Below, piece by piece: positions 19,112 to 30,274 of a stretch of DNA of 51,399 nt. The DNA lies in contig NZ_JAETWB010000027.1 of the NCBI RefSeq assembly GCF_016773205.1, forward strand, positions 1-51,399. The letters are read 5' to 3'. Each line of letters opens with the position of its first letter. Within the stretch, counting starts at the first letter, position 1. A model generated the notes under the pieces. The model saw only the letters and a program-made list of their open reading frames with translations, searched no databases and was not told the origin of the DNA. The translations under genes and the position numbers were made by a program. The DNA is from Belnapia arida. Its GTDB lineage: Bacteria > Pseudomonadota > Alphaproteobacteria > Acetobacterales > Acetobacteraceae.

Positions 19112-21270
19112 GCGGGCCGCAGGACGAGCTGCGGCTGCCGCCCTCGCCGGATCAGGCGCCGGCCGGGCGGCCCAGGGGATCGACTACCGGGGCGAGCCTC
19201 GCCACCTCGCCCGCGCGGGCGCTGGTGCGCATCGCGGCGCCGGAGCTGGCGAAGCGGGCGCAGTTGGAGAAGACGCGCGGGCGGCTGGTCATCGCCGCCG
19301 GCGGCTTCGCGGTTCTGTTCGGCGCGGTGACGTTGAAGCTCGCCTTCGCCACGCTGATCGACCCGATGACGCCGAAGCCGCGCGCCGCGGTGCGCATGCC
19401 GACCGGCGAGTCGACAAGCGGCCGTGCGGCGATCACCGACCGCAACGGCGAGGTGCTGGCCGTCTCGCTGCAGGTGACGGAGCTCTATGCGAATCCGCAG
19501 GAGATCAACGACCCGGCGGAGGCGGCGGAGCGGCTGCTGACCGTGCTGCCCGGGCTCGACCGCGAGCGGCTCATCGCCCGCATCACCCCGCGCATGGTGC
19601 CGGGCACGGAGCGGCCGGTGGAGTTCGCCTATATCGCCCGCAACCTGCCGCCGCGGCAGCAGCAGGCGATCAACGACCTCGGCATCGCCGGCTTCCATTT
19701 CCGCCCGGCCGAGCGGCGCTTCTATCCGCAGGGCTCGGCGGCGGCGCATGTGCTCGGGCAGGTGGATGTCGACGGGCGCGGCATCGCGGGCGTGGAGCGC
19801 AGCTTCGACGAGCGGCTGCGAACGGAGCGCGGGCCGCTGCGGCTTTCGGTCGATGTGCGGGTGCAGGTGGCGCTGCGCGAATCGGTGCAAAAGGCGATCG
19901 CCGACTATAACGGCATCGGCGGCGCGGGCGTGGTGATGGACGTCAACACCGGCGAGGTGCTGGCGATGGTCAGCCTGCCGGATTACGACGCCTCCGACCC
20001 CGGTGGGCTACAACGGCGCGAGGGGCAGGGCCAGGCGGCTGGTCAGGCAGCGGCTGGTCAGGCAGGGGCGGGGCAGCCGCTGCTGCGCCAGGCGGTGGCG
20101 CGGCCGATGGCCGCCGCCGGCACGGTGAAGCAGGACCAGGACCCGCATTTCAACCGGGCGACGGTCGGGCTCTACGAGCCGGGCTCGACCTTCAAGCTGC
20201 TGACCGCGGCGATGGCGCTCGATGCGGGCACCGCGAATATCTGGAGCACCTACGACGCCAGCCGCCCGATCCGCTACGGGCGCTTCACCATCAGCGACTA
20301 CAAGGGCAAGAACCGCGTCCTCAGCCTGCCCGAGGTGATGGCCTATTCGTCGAACCTCGGCGCGGCGCATATGGCGGTCGCGGTGGGGCCGGCGCGGCAC
20401 CGCGAGTTCATGGGGCGGATGGGGATGCTCCAGCGGCTCGGCGTCGAGTTGCCGGAAGTGGCGCGGCCGCTGGCCCCCACGGCGAATGGCTGGCGCGACA
20501 TCAACACCATGACCGTCGCCTTCGGCCATGGCATCTCGGTCTCGCCGTTGCACGTCGTCACCGGCATCGCGGCGCTGGCCAATGGCGGCATCCTGCGGCC
20601 GCCGACCGTGGTGGCGCAGCCGGCGGACGCGCAGCGCGAGGGCGTGCGCGTCATCTCCGAGCGGACCTCGGAGACGATGCGGCGGCTGATGCGGCTGGTG
20701 GTGACGGACGGCTCGGGCAAGGGTGCCGACGTCCCAGGCTACTTCGTCGGCGGCAAGACCGGTACGGCGCAGAAGGTCGGGCCGCGCGGCGGCTACCTCC
20801 AGGACAAGCGCATCGCCGCCTTCGTCGGCGCCTTCCCCCTGAATGCGCCGCGCTATGCGATCTACGTGATGGTCGACGAGCCGAAGCCGAATGCGCAGAG
20901 CCATGGCTATGCGACGGCGGGTTGGGTGGCGGCGCCGGCGGCGGGGGCGGTGATCCGCCGCGTTGCGCCGATCCTCGGGCTGGTGCCGGAGACGGGCGAG
21001 CGCATCCCGCAGATCCAGCAGACGCTGGCGATTCCCATGCAGCCGGGGCGGCCGCCGCGCGCCGCGCCGCCGGTCGCCGCGGCGCCCGGGCCGCGCGGGA
21101 CGCCGGCCGCGGCGCCGCCGACGGCGCCCACCACCGGCGTCGCGCCGGGACCGAGCCTCGTGCCCCCTGCCCCCGCGCTGCGCCGCACCGACGCGGAACC
21201 GCCCTCCGGGCTGCTCCGCTTCGCGCTCGGACCGGCCTCTCCGCGCGAGGCCGGCCTTGCGCCTCGATGA
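19108..21270 (+). CDS. ftsI: peptidoglycan D,D-transpeptidase FtsI (PBP3)
   Basis: The septal class B penicillin-binding protein that cross-links peptidoglycan together with FtsW. 720 aa, long for FtsI (usually 570-650). A cytoplasmic tail to about 65, a membrane helix (GRLVIAAGGFAVLFGAVTLKLAF), the non-catalytic domain with SGRAAITDRNGEVLAVS, then the transpeptidase: SxxK at Ser360 (EPGSTFK), SSN at 414-416, and KTG at 550 (GGKTGTAQKV). Two oddities: a roughly 40-residue Gln/Ala/Gly insertion (about 300-345) just before FNRATVGLYEPGS, and a Pro/Ala-rich C-terminal tail of about 75 residues. The start is GTG 19108 in a GTGA overlap with ftsL; the stop overlaps murE by 14 bases. Confidence 0.95.
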   Translation: MSGPQDELRLPPSPDQAPAGRPRGSTTGASLATSPARALVRIAAPELAKRAQLEKTRGRLVIAAGGFAVLFGAVTLKLAFATLIDPMTPKPRAAVRMPTGESTSGRAAITDRNGEVLAVSLQVTELYANPQEINDPAEAAERLLTVLPGLDRERLIARITPRMVPGTERPVEFAYIARNLPPRQQQAINDLGIAGFHFRPAERRFYPQGSAAAHVLGQVDVDGRGIAGVERSFDERLRTERGPLRLSVDVRVQVALRESVQKAIADYNGIGGAGVVMDVNTGEVLAMVSLPDYDASDPGGLQRREGQGQAAGQAAAGQAGAGQPLLRQAVARPMAAAGTVKQDQDPHFNRATVGLYEPGSTFKLLTAAMALDAGTANIWSTYDASRPIRYGRFTISDYKGKNRVLSLPEVMAYSSNLGAAHMAVAVGPARHREFMGRMGMLQRLGVELPEVARPLAPTANGWRDINTMTVAFGHGISVSPLHVVTGIAALANGGILRPPTVVAQPADAQREGVRVISERTSETMRRLMRLVVTDGSGKGADVPGYFVGGKTGTAQKVGPRGGYLQDKRIAAFVGAFPLNAPRYAIYVMVDEPKPNAQSHGYATAGWVAAPAAGAVIRRVAPILGLVPETGERIPQIQQTLAIPMQPGRPPRAAPPVAAAPGPRGTPAAAPPTAPTTGVAPGPSLVPPAPALRRTDAEPPSGLLRFALGPASPREAGLAPR

Positions 21271-22717
21271 GCTCATCAAGGCTGGCGGGCTGGCGCCGGA
21301 GGCGGCGGGCGATGCGGCCGGGCGGCTGATCAGCGGCGTCACCGCGGATAGCCGCGCGGTGGTGCCGGGGATGCTGTTCGTCGCGCTGCCGGGCGCGCGC
21401 CAGGACGGGCGGGCCTTCGTCGCCGATGCGGTGGCGCGGGGCGCCGTCGCGGTGCTGGCGCCGGAAGGCACGCCGGCTGCGGCAGGGGTGCGGGTGATCG
21501 GCGCGGCCGACCCGCGGCGCAGCCTTGCCCTGATGGCGGCGGCGCTGGCGGGGGCGCAGCCGGCCACCGTCGTCGCGGTGACCGGGACCAACGGCAAGAC
21601 GAGCACGGTCGATTTCCTGCGCCAGCTCTGGACGCTGGCGGGGCGGCGGGCGGCCTCGCTCGGGACGCTCGGACTGATCGCGCCGGGCTTCCCCGGCGGG
21701 GCGGGCCTGACGACGCCCGACCCGGTGGCGCTGCATGCGCAATTCGCGGCGCTCGCCCAGGCCGGGTTCGGGCATGCGGCGATCGAGGCGTCCTCGCATG
21801 GCATCGGGCAGCGGCGGCTGGACGGGGTGCGGCTGGCGGCGGCGGGCTTCACCAACCTGACGCGCGACCATCTCGACTATCACGGCACGATGGCGGCCTA
21901 TCGGGCGGCGAAGCTTCGGCTCTTCGACACGCTGCTGGAGACGGGGGCGGCGGCGATCGCCTCGACGGAGATGGAGGCGGAGACGCTTGAGGCGCTGCGG
22001 GGGATCGCGCTGCGGCGGGGGCTGGAGCTGCTGACGGTCGGCGAGGCGGGCGATGCGGTGCGGCTGCTGGCGCATCATCCGCTGCCGGATGGGCAGGCAC
22101 TGGAAATCGCGGCCTTCGGCCAGCGGCAGGCGGTGCATCTGCCGCTGCCGGGGCGGTTCCAGGCGGACAATGCGCTGATGGCGCTGGCGCTCGGCGTCGC
22201 CACCGGGATCGAGCCGGGCCGGGCGATGACGCTGCTGCCGCGGCTGGTTGGCGTGCGCGGGCGGATGGAGCTGGCGGCGCGGCTGCCGAACGGGGCGGCG
22301 GTCTATGTCGACTACGCCCATACGCCGGATGCGCTGGAGCGGCTGCTGGGCGCGCTCAGGCCGCATGTGGCGCAGGGCGGGCGGCTGCATGTCGTCTTCG
22401 GCGCGGGCGGCGACCGCGACCCCGGCAAGCGGGCGCTGATGGGCGCGGCGGCGGCGCGGGGCGCGGACCGGGCCTGGGTGACGGATGACAATCCGCGCAG
22501 CGAGGACCCGGCGGCCATCCGCGCGGCGGTGCTGGCGGGGTGCCCGGGCGGCGTCGATGCCGGCGAGCGGCGTGGGGCGATCGCGCGGGCGCTTGGCGAT
22601 CTTGGGCCGGGGGATGTGCTGGCGGTCGCCGGCAAGGGACACGAGAGCGGGCAGACCATCGCGGGCGTGACCACGCCCTTCGACGATGCCGCGGTGGTGC
22701 GGGAGCTCGCAGCATGA
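21257..22717 (+). CDS. murE: UDP-MurNAc-L-Ala-D-Glu:meso-diaminopimelate ligase
   Basis: Adds meso-diaminopimelate to the UDP-MurNAc dipeptide with ATP, in the cytoplasm. 486 aa. The N-terminal substrate domain has SRAVVPGMLFVAL; the ATP-binding loop is VTGTNGKTST (about 111-120); NLTRDHLDYHG is the central Mur-ligase motif; DDNPRSEDP is the DNPR signature that selects meso-DAP over lysine. The start is inferred as TTG 21257 ((M)RLDELIKAGG), overlapping ftsI by 14 bases. The open frame further upstream is antiparallel noise within the ftsI tail. The stop overlaps murF (ATGA). Confidence 0.95.
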   Translation: MRLDELIKAGGLAPEAAGDAAGRLISGVTADSRAVVPGMLFVALPGARQDGRAFVADAVARGAVAVLAPEGTPAAAGVRVIGAADPRRSLALMAAALAGAQPATVVAVTGTNGKTSTVDFLRQLWTLAGRRAASLGTLGLIAPGFPGGAGLTTPDPVALHAQFAALAQAGFGHAAIEASSHGIGQRRLDGVRLAAAGFTNLTRDHLDYHGTMAAYRAAKLRLFDTLLETGAAAIASTEMEAETLEALRGIALRRGLELLTVGEAGDAVRLLAHHPLPDGQALEIAAFGQRQAVHLPLPGRFQADNALMALALGVATGIEPGRAMTLLPRLVGVRGRMELAARLPNGAAVYVDYAHTPDALERLLGALRPHVAQGGRLHVVFGAGGDRDPGKRALMGAAAARGADRAWVTDDNPRSEDPAAIRAAVLAGCPGGVDAGERRGAIARALGDLGPGDVLAVAGKGHESGQTIAGVTTPFDDAAVVRELAA

Positions 22718-24081
22718 GCCTCTGGACGGGCGATGCGCTGCGGGCGGCGACGGGAGGGAGCCTCGCGGCCGAGGTCGCGGTGGGCGGCGTCTCCATCGAC
22801 AGCCGGAGCGTCGGGCCGGGCGAGCTTTTCGTCGCGCTGCGCGACCTGCGGGACGGGCATGACTTCGTCGCCGATGCGCTGGCGCGCGGGGCGGCGGCGG
22901 CGATGGTCGACCGCGACCCGCCGGGCGTGGCGCCGGGGGCGCCCTTGCTGCGCGTCGGCGACACGCTGGCGGGGCTCGCGACGCTCGGGGCGGCGGGGCG
23001 GGCGCGCTGTGCGGCGCGGGTCGTCGCCGTCACCGGGAGCGTCGGCAAGACCGGGACCAAGGAGATGCTGCGGCTGCTGCTCTCCGGTGCGGGCGAGACC
23101 CACGCCGCCGTCGCCTCCTACAACAACCATTGGGGCGTGCCGCTGACGCTGGCGCGGATGCCGGTGGGGAGCGGCTTCGCCGTCATCGAGATCGGGATGA
23201 ACAATCCGGGCGAGATCGCCCCCCTCACCCGCCTTGCCAGACCGCATGTGGCGATGGTGACGAATGTGGGGGCGGCGCATATCGGGCATCTCGGCAGCCT
23301 CGAGGCGATCGCGCGGGAGAAGGGCAGCATCGCGCTCGGGTTGGAGCCGGGCGGCGTCGCGGTGCTGCCGTCGGATGACGCGATGCTGCCGGTGCTGCGC
23401 GAGGCGGTGGGTGCGGGGCATCGTGTCATGACCTTCGGCGCGGGCGGCGAGGTGGAGGCGCTGGAGGTGCGCGCCGATGCCGAGGGGAGCGATGTCGTCG
23501 CCGCCATCGGCGGGCAGCGGGTCGGGTTCCGGCTCGGGGCGCCGGGGCCGCATCTGGTGCGGAATGCGATCGGCGCGCTGGCGGCGGTGCAGGCGCTCGG
23601 CTGCGATGCGGCGGCGCTGGCGCCTCGCCTCGCCGGCTACCGGGTGATGCCGGGGCGCGGCGCGCTGGAGCGCATCCCGACCGCCGACGGCGGCACGGCC
23701 ACGCTGCTCGACGAGGCGTTCAACGGGCAGCCGCCCTCGGTGCGGGCGGCGCTCGCCGTGCTGCGGATGCTACCGGCGCGGCGGCGGGTCGCGGTGCTGG
23801 GGCAGATGGGGGAGCTCGGGGATTTCAGCGTGGCGGAGCATGCCGCGCTGGCGCCGCATGTGCGGGAGGCGACGGATGCCGTCTTCCTTTGCGGCAAGGA
23901 CATGCCGCACCTGGCCGCGGCGCTGCCGCCGGGGCTGGTGCTGGCGGTGACGGAGAATTCGGCTGAGCTGGCGCCGCTGGTCGCGGCGGCGCTGCGGGAT
24001 GGGGATGCGGTGCTGGTCAAGGGAAGCAAGGCGACGCTGATGGGCAAGATGCTCTCGGCGCTTCGGGGGACTCGGGCGTGA
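22714..24081 (+). CDS. murF: UDP-MurNAc-tripeptide:D-Ala-D-Ala ligase
   Basis: Last cytoplasmic Mur ligase; adds D-Ala-D-Ala to make the UDP-MurNAc-pentapeptide. 455 aa. The N-terminal domain has [25 protein letters not shown]. The ATP loop is [14 protein letters not shown] (about 108-121); [16 protein letters not shown] and [10 protein letters not shown] are typical MurF motifs; the C-terminal domain has [15 protein letters not shown] and [17 protein letters not shown] 22714 lies in an ATGA overlap with murE. The mraY start (GTG) overlaps the stop. Confidence 0.96.
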   Translation: MSLWTGDALRAATGGSLAAEVAVGGVSIDSRSVGPGELFVALRDLRDGHDFVADALARGAAAAMVDRDPPGVAPGAPLLRVGDTLAGLATLGAAGRARCAARVVAVTGSVGKTGTKEMLRLLLSGAGETHAAVASYNNHWGVPLTLARMPVGSGFAVIEIGMNNPGEIAPLTRLARPHVAMVTNVGAAHIGHLGSLEAIAREKGSIALGLEPGGVAVLPSDDAMLPVLREAVGAGHRVMTFGAGGEVEALEVRADAEGSDVVAAIGGQRVGFRLGAPGPHLVRNAIGALAAVQALGCDAAALAPRLAGYRVMPGRGALERIPTADGGTATLLDEAFNGQPPSVRAALAVLRMLPARRRVAVLGQMGELGDFSVAEHAALAPHVREATDAVFLCGKDMPHLAAALPPGLVLAVTENSAELAPLVAAALRDGDAVLVKGSKATLMGKMLSALRGTRA

Positions 24082-25166
24082 TCTTCAACCTCTTCGCGCC
24101 CTATGCGGAGGATTTCCCCCTCTTCAACCTGATCCGCTACACCACCTTCCGGGCGGGAGCGGCCTGCCTGACCGCGCTGGTGCTGTCGCTGGCCCTCGGG
24201 CCCACGGTGATCAACTGGCTGCGCGGCTTCCAGCGCGGCGGGCAGCCGATCCGCGTCGATGGGCCGGCGAGCCACCTCGTCACCAAGAAGGGCACGCCGA
24301 CCATGGGGGGCGTGCTGATCCTGCTCGCCCTCGTGCTCGCCACGCTGCTCTGGGCCGACCTGCGCAACGGGCTGGTCTGGGCGGCGCTGTTCGTCACCGT
24401 CGGCTATGGGGGCCTGGGCTTCGCCGATGACTGGCTGAAGGTGACGAAGCGGAACACCAAGGGTGTCTCGGCGCGAGGCAAGCTGGTCTGGCAGGCGGGC
24501 GTCGGGCTGGCGGGGGCGATCTGGATCGTGCTGCTGCTGCCGCCGGCAGTGGCGACGGGCCTCGCCTTCCCGGTGTTCAAGGAGACGCTGCTGCCCTTCG
24601 GCTTCCTCTTCCCGCTGGTCGGGATGCTGGTGCTGATGGGCGCGTCGAACGCCGTCAACCTGACGGACGGGCTGGATGGGCTGGCCATCGTGCCGGCGAT
24701 GATCGCGGCGGCGGTGTTCACGCTGATCGCCTATCTCGTCGGCAACCGCGTCTTCTCCGAGTATCTCCAGCTGCATTCGGTGCCGGGCGCCAATGAGCTC
24801 GCCGTGTTCTGCGCGGCGCTGATCGGGGCGGGGCTCGGCTTCCTCTGGTTCAACGCTCCGCCGGCCGCCGTCTTCATGGGCGATACCGGGTCGCTGGCGC
24901 TGGGCGGGGCGCTGGGCGCGGTCGCCGTCGCCACCAAGCATGAGATCGTGCTGGCGATCGTCGGCGGGCTGTTCGTCGTCGAGACCGTCAGCGTCATCAT
25001 CCAGGTCTTCTGGTACAAGCGCACCGGGCGGCGCGTCTTCCTGATGGCGCCGCTGCACCACCATTTCGAAAAGAAGGGCTGGGCCGAGGCCACCATCGTG
25101 ATCCGCTTCTGGATCATCGCCATGGTGCTCGCGCTGGTCGGCCTGTCGACGCTGAAGATCCGATGA
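24078..25166 (+). CDS. mraY: phospho-MurNAc-pentapeptide transferase MraY
   Basis: Integral membrane enzyme that transfers phospho-MurNAc-pentapeptide to undecaprenyl phosphate, forming lipid I. 362 aa with about ten membrane segments. Signatures: KKGTPTMGG near 70, GFADDWLKV with the catalytic Asp pair near 116, [10 protein letters not shown] near 195, and the loop [16 protein letters not shown] near 325 with the conserved His triplet. GTG 24078 lies in a GTGA overlap with murF; the stop overlaps murD by four bases. Confidence 0.97.
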   Translation: MIFNLFAPYAEDFPLFNLIRYTTFRAGAACLTALVLSLALGPTVINWLRGFQRGGQPIRVDGPASHLVTKKGTPTMGGVLILLALVLATLLWADLRNGLVWAALFVTVGYGGLGFADDWLKVTKRNTKGVSARGKLVWQAGVGLAGAIWIVLLLPPAVATGLAFPVFKETLLPFGFLFPLVGMLVLMGASNAVNLTDGLDGLAIVPAMIAAAVFTLIAYLVGNRVFSEYLQLHSVPGANELAVFCAALIGAGLGFLWFNAPPAAVFMGDTGSLALGGALGAVAVATKHEIVLAIVGGLFVVETVSVIIQVFWYKRTGRRVFLMAPLHHHFEKKGWAEATIVIRFWIIAMVLALVGLSTLKIR

Positions 25167-26533
25167 GCCGCTTCACCCCCTTCGCTGGCGAACGCATTGC
25201 CCTGGTGGGGCTCGGCAAGGCCGGGCTGCCGGCGGCGCGGCGGCTTGCCGAGTGGGGGGCGGAGGTCTCCTGCTGGGACGACAAGGAGGAAGGGCGCGTC
25301 GCCGCGAGGGAGGCCGGGCTCGCGGTCGAGGATCCGTCGCAGGGCGCCTTCCGCTGGGATGCGCTGCTGCTCTCCCCGGGCATTCCGCACCGGCTGCCGC
25401 GGGTGCATCCGGCGGCGGCGGCGGCGACCGCGGCCGGGCGCCCGGTGCTGTGCGACGTCGACTACCTCTACCGCGCCGTCCGCGCTTCGGGGTCGGCGGC
25501 GCGCTTTGTCGGCATCACCGGGACGAACGGGAAGTCCACCACAACGGCGCTGCTGCACCACCTGCTGCGCGCGGCGGGGCGCGAGGCAGAGGCGGGTGGG
25601 AATCTTGGGCCGGCGGCGCTTTCCCTCAATATCTTGGGAAGGGATGCCGTATACGCACTCGAGATGTCGTCATACATGTTGGAGAGAATTCAGAGCGTGC
25701 GCTTCAACCAGGGCGTTATGCTGAACCTCTCGCCAGACCATCTCGACCGGCATGGCGGCATGGCGGGCTACCTGGATGCGAAGGCGCAGGTCTTTGCGCG
25801 GCAGACGCGCGAGGACCTCGCAGTGCTCGGCATGGACGATGGCTGGAGCACGCAGTTGCGCGAGCGGCTGGCGGCGCGTTTCTGCCCGATCTCCGGTGAG
25901 GCGCGGCAGGCGGGCGGCCTCTGGGCCGAGGGACGTATGTTGCGCGACGATGACGGGGCTATCCTCGACCTCGGCGAGGCCCCTGCCCTCCCCGGCAGCC
26001 ACAATGCGCAGAATGCGGCGGCGGCGGCGGCCTGTGCGCTCGATCTCGGGCTGACGCGGGCGGAGGTGGCCGAGGGGCTCAGGAGCTACCCGGGGCTGCC
26101 GCATCGGCAGGAGCGGGCCGGCACCTGGCGCGGCGTCGCCTTCGTCAATGACAGCAAGGGCACGAACGCGGACAGCACGGCGCGGGCGCTCGCTAGCTAT
26201 GACCGCGTCGTCTGGATCGCGGGCGGGACGGCGAAGGAGGGGGGCATCGAGAGCCTCGCACCTCTCTTCCCGCGCGTGGCGGAGGCGCTGCTGATCGGGC
26301 GGGATGCGCCGGTGCTGGCGGCGACCTTGGCCGCGCATGGCGTGAAGCATCGCGTGGTTGGCACGCTGGACGTGGCCGTCGCCGAGGCGGCGGCAAGCGC
26401 CGTGGCGGGGGCGGCGCCGGTCGTGCTGCTGTCGCCGGCCTGTGCGAGCTGGGACCAATTCAGCGGTTTCGAGCAGCGGGGGGAGCGGTTTCGGGCGCTC
26501 GTCGCCGCGCTGGCCGAAGGGAGGGCCGCCTGA
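25163..26533 (+). CDS. murD: UDP-MurNAc-L-alanine:D-glutamate ligase
   Basis: Adds D-Glu to UDP-MurNAc-L-Ala in the cytoplasm. 456 aa. The N-terminal Rossmann domain starts [17 protein letters not shown]; the ATP loop is [14 protein letters not shown] (about 116-129); then [22 protein letters not shown], the domain-3 motifs LPHRQERAG and [13 protein letters not shown], and [12 protein letters not shown] at the C-terminus. Odd: about 25615-25730 (ALSLN...MLNL) has much lower GC than the rest, with codons such as TTG, GTA, TCA, AGA and ATT that are rare elsewhere, although the protein stays conserved. It overlaps mraY by four bases and ftsW by one (TGATG). Confidence 0.96.
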   Translation: MSRFTPFAGERIALVGLGKAGLPAARRLAEWGAEVSCWDDKEEGRVAAREAGLAVEDPSQGAFRWDALLLSPGIPHRLPRVHPAAAAATAAGRPVLCDVDYLYRAVRASGSAARFVGITGTNGKSTTTALLHHLLRAAGREAEAGGNLGPAALSLNILGRDAVYALEMSSYMLERIQSVRFNQGVMLNLSPDHLDRHGGMAGYLDAKAQVFARQTREDLAVLGMDDGWSTQLRERLAARFCPISGEARQAGGLWAEGRMLRDDDGAILDLGEAPALPGSHNAQNAAAAAACALDLGLTRAEVAEGLRSYPGLPHRQERAGTWRGVAFVNDSKGTNADSTARALASYDRVVWIAGGTAKEGGIESLAPLFPRVAEALLIGRDAPVLAATLAAHGVKHRVVGTLDVAVAEAAASAVAGAAPVVLLSPACASWDQFSGFEQRGERFRALVAALAEGRAA

Positions 26534-27714
26534 TGGCCATTTCGCGCTCAGACAATTCCGTCCTTGGCCGCTGGTGGTGGACGGTGGACCGCTGGACGCT
26601 GGCGGCGCTGCTGATCCTCATCGGCTTCGGCTACGTGATGATGCTGGCGGCCAGCCCGGCGGTCGCGGAGCGCGTCATCGGCAGCGGATCGCGCGAGCTG
26701 CTCTTCGCCAAGCAGGTGGTGTTCCTTGTCATGGCCGCGGCGCTGATGGTGATGGTCTCGCTGCTGACGCCGCGGAACATCAAGCACCTGGCAATTCTCG
26801 GCTGCCTTGGGGCCCTGGCGCTGACGGCGGCGACGCTGGTGATCGGCTTCGAGACCAAGGGCGCGCGGCGCTGGCTGGCCCTGCCGCTGATGGGGACGAT
26901 GCAGCCCTCCGAGTTCCTCAAGCCCTGCTTCGCGGTGGTCGTCGCCTGGATGCTGGCCGAGGGCAAGGCGGCGGCGGCGCGGCGTGCGGCGGCGGGCGAG
27001 CGCGGGATGGCGCTGCTGCATCCCCAGCGGCTCTGGCCGGTGGCAGCCTTCGGGCTGCTCGGCGTGGTCACCATCGTGCTGAAGTCGCAGCCGGATTTCG
27101 GCATGCTGATGGTCGTGGTCTGCATGTTCCTGGCGCAGTTCTTCGTCGCCGGGCTGAACCTCGCCTTCGTCGGCGCGCTCGGGGTAGGCGGCGTGGCGCT
27201 CGCCATTGGCGCCTACTTCACGCTGGACCATGTGCGGAGCCGCGTCGATCGCTTCCTCGACCCGTCCTCGGGCGACACCTTCCAGATCACCAAGGCGATG
27301 GAAGCCTTCGGCAACGGCGGCTTGTTCGGCCGCGGCCCCGGCGAGGGGCGCGTCAAGAACGCGCTGCCGGATGCGCATGCCGACTTCGTCTTTGCGGTCG
27401 CCGGCGAGGAATTCGGCTTCATCGTCTGCCTGGTGATCCTGGCCCTCTTCGCCTTCGTCGTGGTGCGGGGGCTGATCCGGCTGCTGGGCGAGGCGGAGCT
27501 CTTCGTCATCCTGGCCGCCACCGGGCTGCTGGCGCAGTTCGGGCTGCAGGCCTTCGTCAACATGGCCTCCTCGCTGCACCTGATCCCGACCAAGGGGATG
27601 ACCCTGCCCTTCGTCTCCTATGGCGGCTCCTCGGTGCTCGCCATCGCGCTGGGCATGGGGATGCTGCTGGCGCTGACGCGGAAGCGGGCGTCCCGGATGG
27701 ACGTTGTCGAATGA
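26533..27714 (+). CDS. ftsW: septal peptidoglycan glycosyltransferase FtsW
   Basis: SEDS-family glycosyltransferase that polymerises lipid II at the septum with FtsI. 393 aa, about ten membrane helices. Signatures: [17 protein letters not shown] near 117, [12 protein letters not shown] near 190, [21 protein letters not shown] near 276, and [17 protein letters not shown] near 350. ATG 26533 shares its A with the murD stop (TGATG). The stop overlaps murG by four bases. A class I transpeptidase partner is present as ftsI in the same operon. Confidence 0.97.
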   Translation: MAISRSDNSVLGRWWWTVDRWTLAALLILIGFGYVMMLAASPAVAERVIGSGSRELLFAKQVVFLVMAAALMVMVSLLTPRNIKHLAILGCLGALALTAATLVIGFETKGARRWLALPLMGTMQPSEFLKPCFAVVVAWMLAEGKAAAARRAAAGERGMALLHPQRLWPVAAFGLLGVVTIVLKSQPDFGMLMVVVCMFLAQFFVAGLNLAFVGALGVGGVALAIGAYFTLDHVRSRVDRFLDPSSGDTFQITKAMEAFGNGGLFGRGPGEGRVKNALPDAHADFVFAVAGEEFGFIVCLVILALFAFVVVRGLIRLLGEAELFVILAATGLLAQFGLQAFVNMASSLHLIPTKGMTLPFVSYGGSSVLAIALGMGMLLALTRKRASRMDVVE

Positions 27715-28838
27715 GAGGACCGGCGGTGCATCCGATCATCATCGCGGCCGGCGGGACGGGCGGGCATCTCTTCCCGGCCGAGGCGCTGGCGGCGGAGCTG
27801 CTGGCGCGCGGCGAGCGGATTGCGCTGATGACGGATGCGCGCTCGGCCGCCTTCGAGAGCGCGGCCTTCGCCAATGCGGAGCGCTTCGTGCTGCGGGGCT
27901 CCGGCCTTTCGGGACGCGGGGCGGTGAGCGCGGCGCGCGGGGCGGTGGCGCTGGCGGCGGGGACGCTGCAGGCGCGGCGGCTGGTGCGGCGTCTCGGTGC
28001 CGCGGCGGTGGTCGGGTTCGGCGGCTATCCGAGCGTGCCGCCGTTGCTCGCGGCGCTCAGCATGGTCGGGTCGCGGCCGGTGACGGTGCTGCACGAGCAG
28101 AACGCCATCCTCGGCCGGGCCAACCGGCTGTTGAGCCGGCGGGCGGATGCGCTCGCCCTCTCCTACACGGCGACCGGGCAGGTGCCGGCCGGCGCGCCGG
28201 TGCATGTGGTCGGCAACCCGGTGCGGCCGGCGCTGGCGGCGCTCGCGGGCCAGGGCTATCCGGGGACGGAAGGGGCGCTGCGCTTGCTGGTGGTCGGCGG
28301 CTCGCTCGGCGCGCGCATCTTCGCCGATGTGGTCCCGGCCGCGGTGGCCGCGCTGCCCGAAGGGCTGCGCGGGCGGCTCGTCGTCGCGCAGCAATGCCGG
28401 GCGGAGGACCTCAACCGTGTGCGGGAGGCCTATGCGGCGGCCGGCGTGCCAGCGGAGCTCTCGTCCTTCTTCCCCGATGTCGCGGGGCGGCTGGCGACGG
28501 CGCATCTGGTCATCGCACGGGCCGGCGCGGGGACGGTGGCGGAGCTGGCCTGTGCAGGGCGGCCCTCCATCCTCGTGCCGCTGCCGCATGCGATCGACGA
28601 CCACCAGAAAGCCAATGCGCGCGCCATCGCCGAGGCCGGCGCCGCCACCGTCATGCCGCAGGGGGATTTCACCCCGACTGCGCTTTCGGCCCAGCTTGCG
28701 TCCCAGTTCGGCGACCCGGCCGGGCTGGCACGCGTCGCCGCCTCGGCCGCCCGCCTCGCTCAGCCGGATGCGGCGAAGCGGCTGGCCGACCTCGTCCTCT
28801 CGCTCGTCAGGGCGCGTGCCGCCCAGGAAACCCGTTGA
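27711..28838 (+). CDS. murG: UDP-GlcNAc:lipid I GlcNAc transferase MurG
   Basis: Peripheral membrane GT-B glycosyltransferase that adds GlcNAc to lipid I to make lipid II. 375 aa. The N-terminal Gly loop is [19 protein letters not shown] (about 10-28); [15 protein letters not shown] and [14 protein letters not shown] follow (about 99-140); the C-terminal domain has [16 protein letters not shown] and the UDP-GlcNAc site [26 protein letters not shown] 27711 lies in an ATGA overlap with ftsW. The stop shares a base with murC (TGATG). Confidence 0.96.
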   Translation: MRGPAVHPIIIAAGGTGGHLFPAEALAAELLARGERIALMTDARSAAFESAAFANAERFVLRGSGLSGRGAVSAARGAVALAAGTLQARRLVRRLGAAAVVGFGGYPSVPPLLAALSMVGSRPVTVLHEQNAILGRANRLLSRRADALALSYTATGQVPAGAPVHVVGNPVRPALAALAGQGYPGTEGALRLLVVGGSLGARIFADVVPAAVAALPEGLRGRLVVAQQCRAEDLNRVREAYAAAGVPAELSSFFPDVAGRLATAHLVIARAGAGTVAELACAGRPSILVPLPHAIDDHQKANARAIAEAGAATVMPQGDFTPTALSAQLASQFGDPAGLARVAASAARLAQPDAAKRLADLVLSLVRARAAQETR

Positions 28839-30274
28839 TGCGTGCGCTGCCCCTGACCATCGGTCCCATCCACTTCGTCGGCATCGGCGGCATCGGCATG
28901 TCCGGCATCGCCGAGGTCCTGCATAACCTGGGCTACCAGGTGCAGGGCAGCGACATCGCCGAGGGCTACAACACGGCGCGCCTGCGCGGGGCGGGGATCC
29001 CCGTCGCCATCGGCCATGCGGCGGAGAATCTCGGCGGGGCGCAGGTCGTCGTGGTCTCGACGGCAGTGAAGAAGGACAACCCGGAAGTGCAAGCGGCGCG
29101 CGCCGCGCTGATCCCCGTGGTGCGGCGGGCGGAGATGCTGGCCGAGCTGATGCGGCTGAAATGGTCGGTTGCGGTCGGCGGGACGCATGGCAAGACGACG
29201 ACGACCAGCCTCGTCGCCTGCGTGCTCGAGGCGGCGAAGATCGACCCGACCGTCATCAATGGCGGCATCGTCAATGCCTATGGCACCAACACCCGCCTCG
29301 GCGAGGGCGAGTGGATGGTGGTCGAGGCGGATGAGAGCGACGGCAGCTTCCTCCGCCTGCCCTCCGTCGTCGCCATCGTCACAAACATGGACCCCGAGCA
29401 CCTGGACCATTGGGGGACGGCGGAGGCGATGAAGGACGGTTTCGCACAATTCGTCTCGAACATCCCCTTCTACGGCTTCGCGGTGCTCTGCCTCGACCAT
29501 CCCGAGGTGCAGGCGATGATCCCCCGGCTCGACCGGCGGATCGTCACCTATGGCTTCTCGCCCCAGGCGGATGTGCGGGCGGAGCGGGTCATCACCGACC
29601 GGATGGGGGCGACCTTTGAGGTCGTGGTGCAGGACCGGGCGACGAAGCGCAGCCGGACGATGAAGCCCTTCCGCCTGCCGATGCTTGGGCAGCACAACGT
29701 GCAGAACGCGCTGGCGGCGATCGCCGTCGGCGTCGAGATGGAGATCGACGAGGCGACGATCCGCAGCGCGCTGGCCGGTTTCAAGGGGGTGAAGCGGCGT
29801 TTCACCCGGGTCGGCGAGGCGGGCGGCATCACCGTCATCGACGATTACGGGCACCATCCGGTCGAGATTGCGGCGGTGCTGAAGGCGGCGCGGCAGGCCG
29901 GCGCCAGGGATGTCATCGCGGTGGTGCAGCCGCATCGCTACAGCCGCCTCGCCACGCTGTTCGAGGACTTCTCAAAGTGCATGAACGATGCGGGGACGGT
30001 GATCGTCGCCGATGTCTACGCCGCGGGCGAGCAGCCGATCCCCGGCATGGACAAGGATGGGCTGGTCGAGGGACTTCGCTCGCATGGGCATCGCAGTGTC
30101 GTCGCGCTGCCGGGGCCGGAGAGCCTGGCCGAGATGATCCATGCCATCGCCAAGCCGGGCGATTACGTCGTCTGCCTCGGGGCGGGCAACATCACCGCCT
30201 GGGCGCATGCGCTGCCGGAGCAGTTGGCGGCCTTGCAGCCGGGCTTCCGCGCGACGCCGCTGAGGCGGGCATGA
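28838..30274 (+). CDS. murC: UDP-MurNAc:L-alanine ligase
   Basis: First Mur ligase; adds L-Ala to UDP-MurNAc. 478 aa. The N-terminal domain starts [18 protein letters not shown]; the ATP loop is [15 protein letters not shown] (about 110-124); then [19 protein letters not shown], the C-terminal [18 protein letters not shown] and [16 protein letters not shown], ending near [15 protein letters not shown]. Length is standard. The start is ATG 28838 in a TGATG junction with murG; the end overlaps murB by four bases. Confidence 0.97.
   Translation: MRALPLTIGPIHFVGIGGIGMSGIAEVLHNLGYQVQGSDIAEGYNTARLRGAGIPVAIGHAAENLGGAQVVVVSTAVKKDNPEVQAARAALIPVVRRAEMLAELMRLKWSVAVGGTHGKTTTTSLVACVLEAAKIDPTVINGGIVNAYGTNTRLGEGEWMVVEADESDGSFLRLPSVVAIVTNMDPEHLDHWGTAEAMKDGFAQFVSNIPFYGFAVLCLDHPEVQAMIPRLDRRIVTYGFSPQADVRAERVITDRMGATFEVVVQDRATKRSRTMKPFRLPMLGQHNVQNALAAIAVGVEMEIDEATIRSALAGFKGVKRRFTRVGEAGGITVIDDYGHHPVEIAAVLKAARQAGARDVIAVVQPHRYSRLATLFEDFSKCMNDAGTVIVADVYAAGEQPIPGMDKDGLVEGLRSHGHRSVVALPGPESLAEMIHAIAKPGDYVVCLGAGNITAWAHALPEQLAALQPGFRATPLRRA

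Noticed and set aside
29977-30270. N-terminal extension of MurB (and similar extensions for MurE, MurF, MurG, MurC, Ddl)
   Set aside because: These frames run back into the preceding gene in another frame; family starts coincide with the overlap junctions instead.
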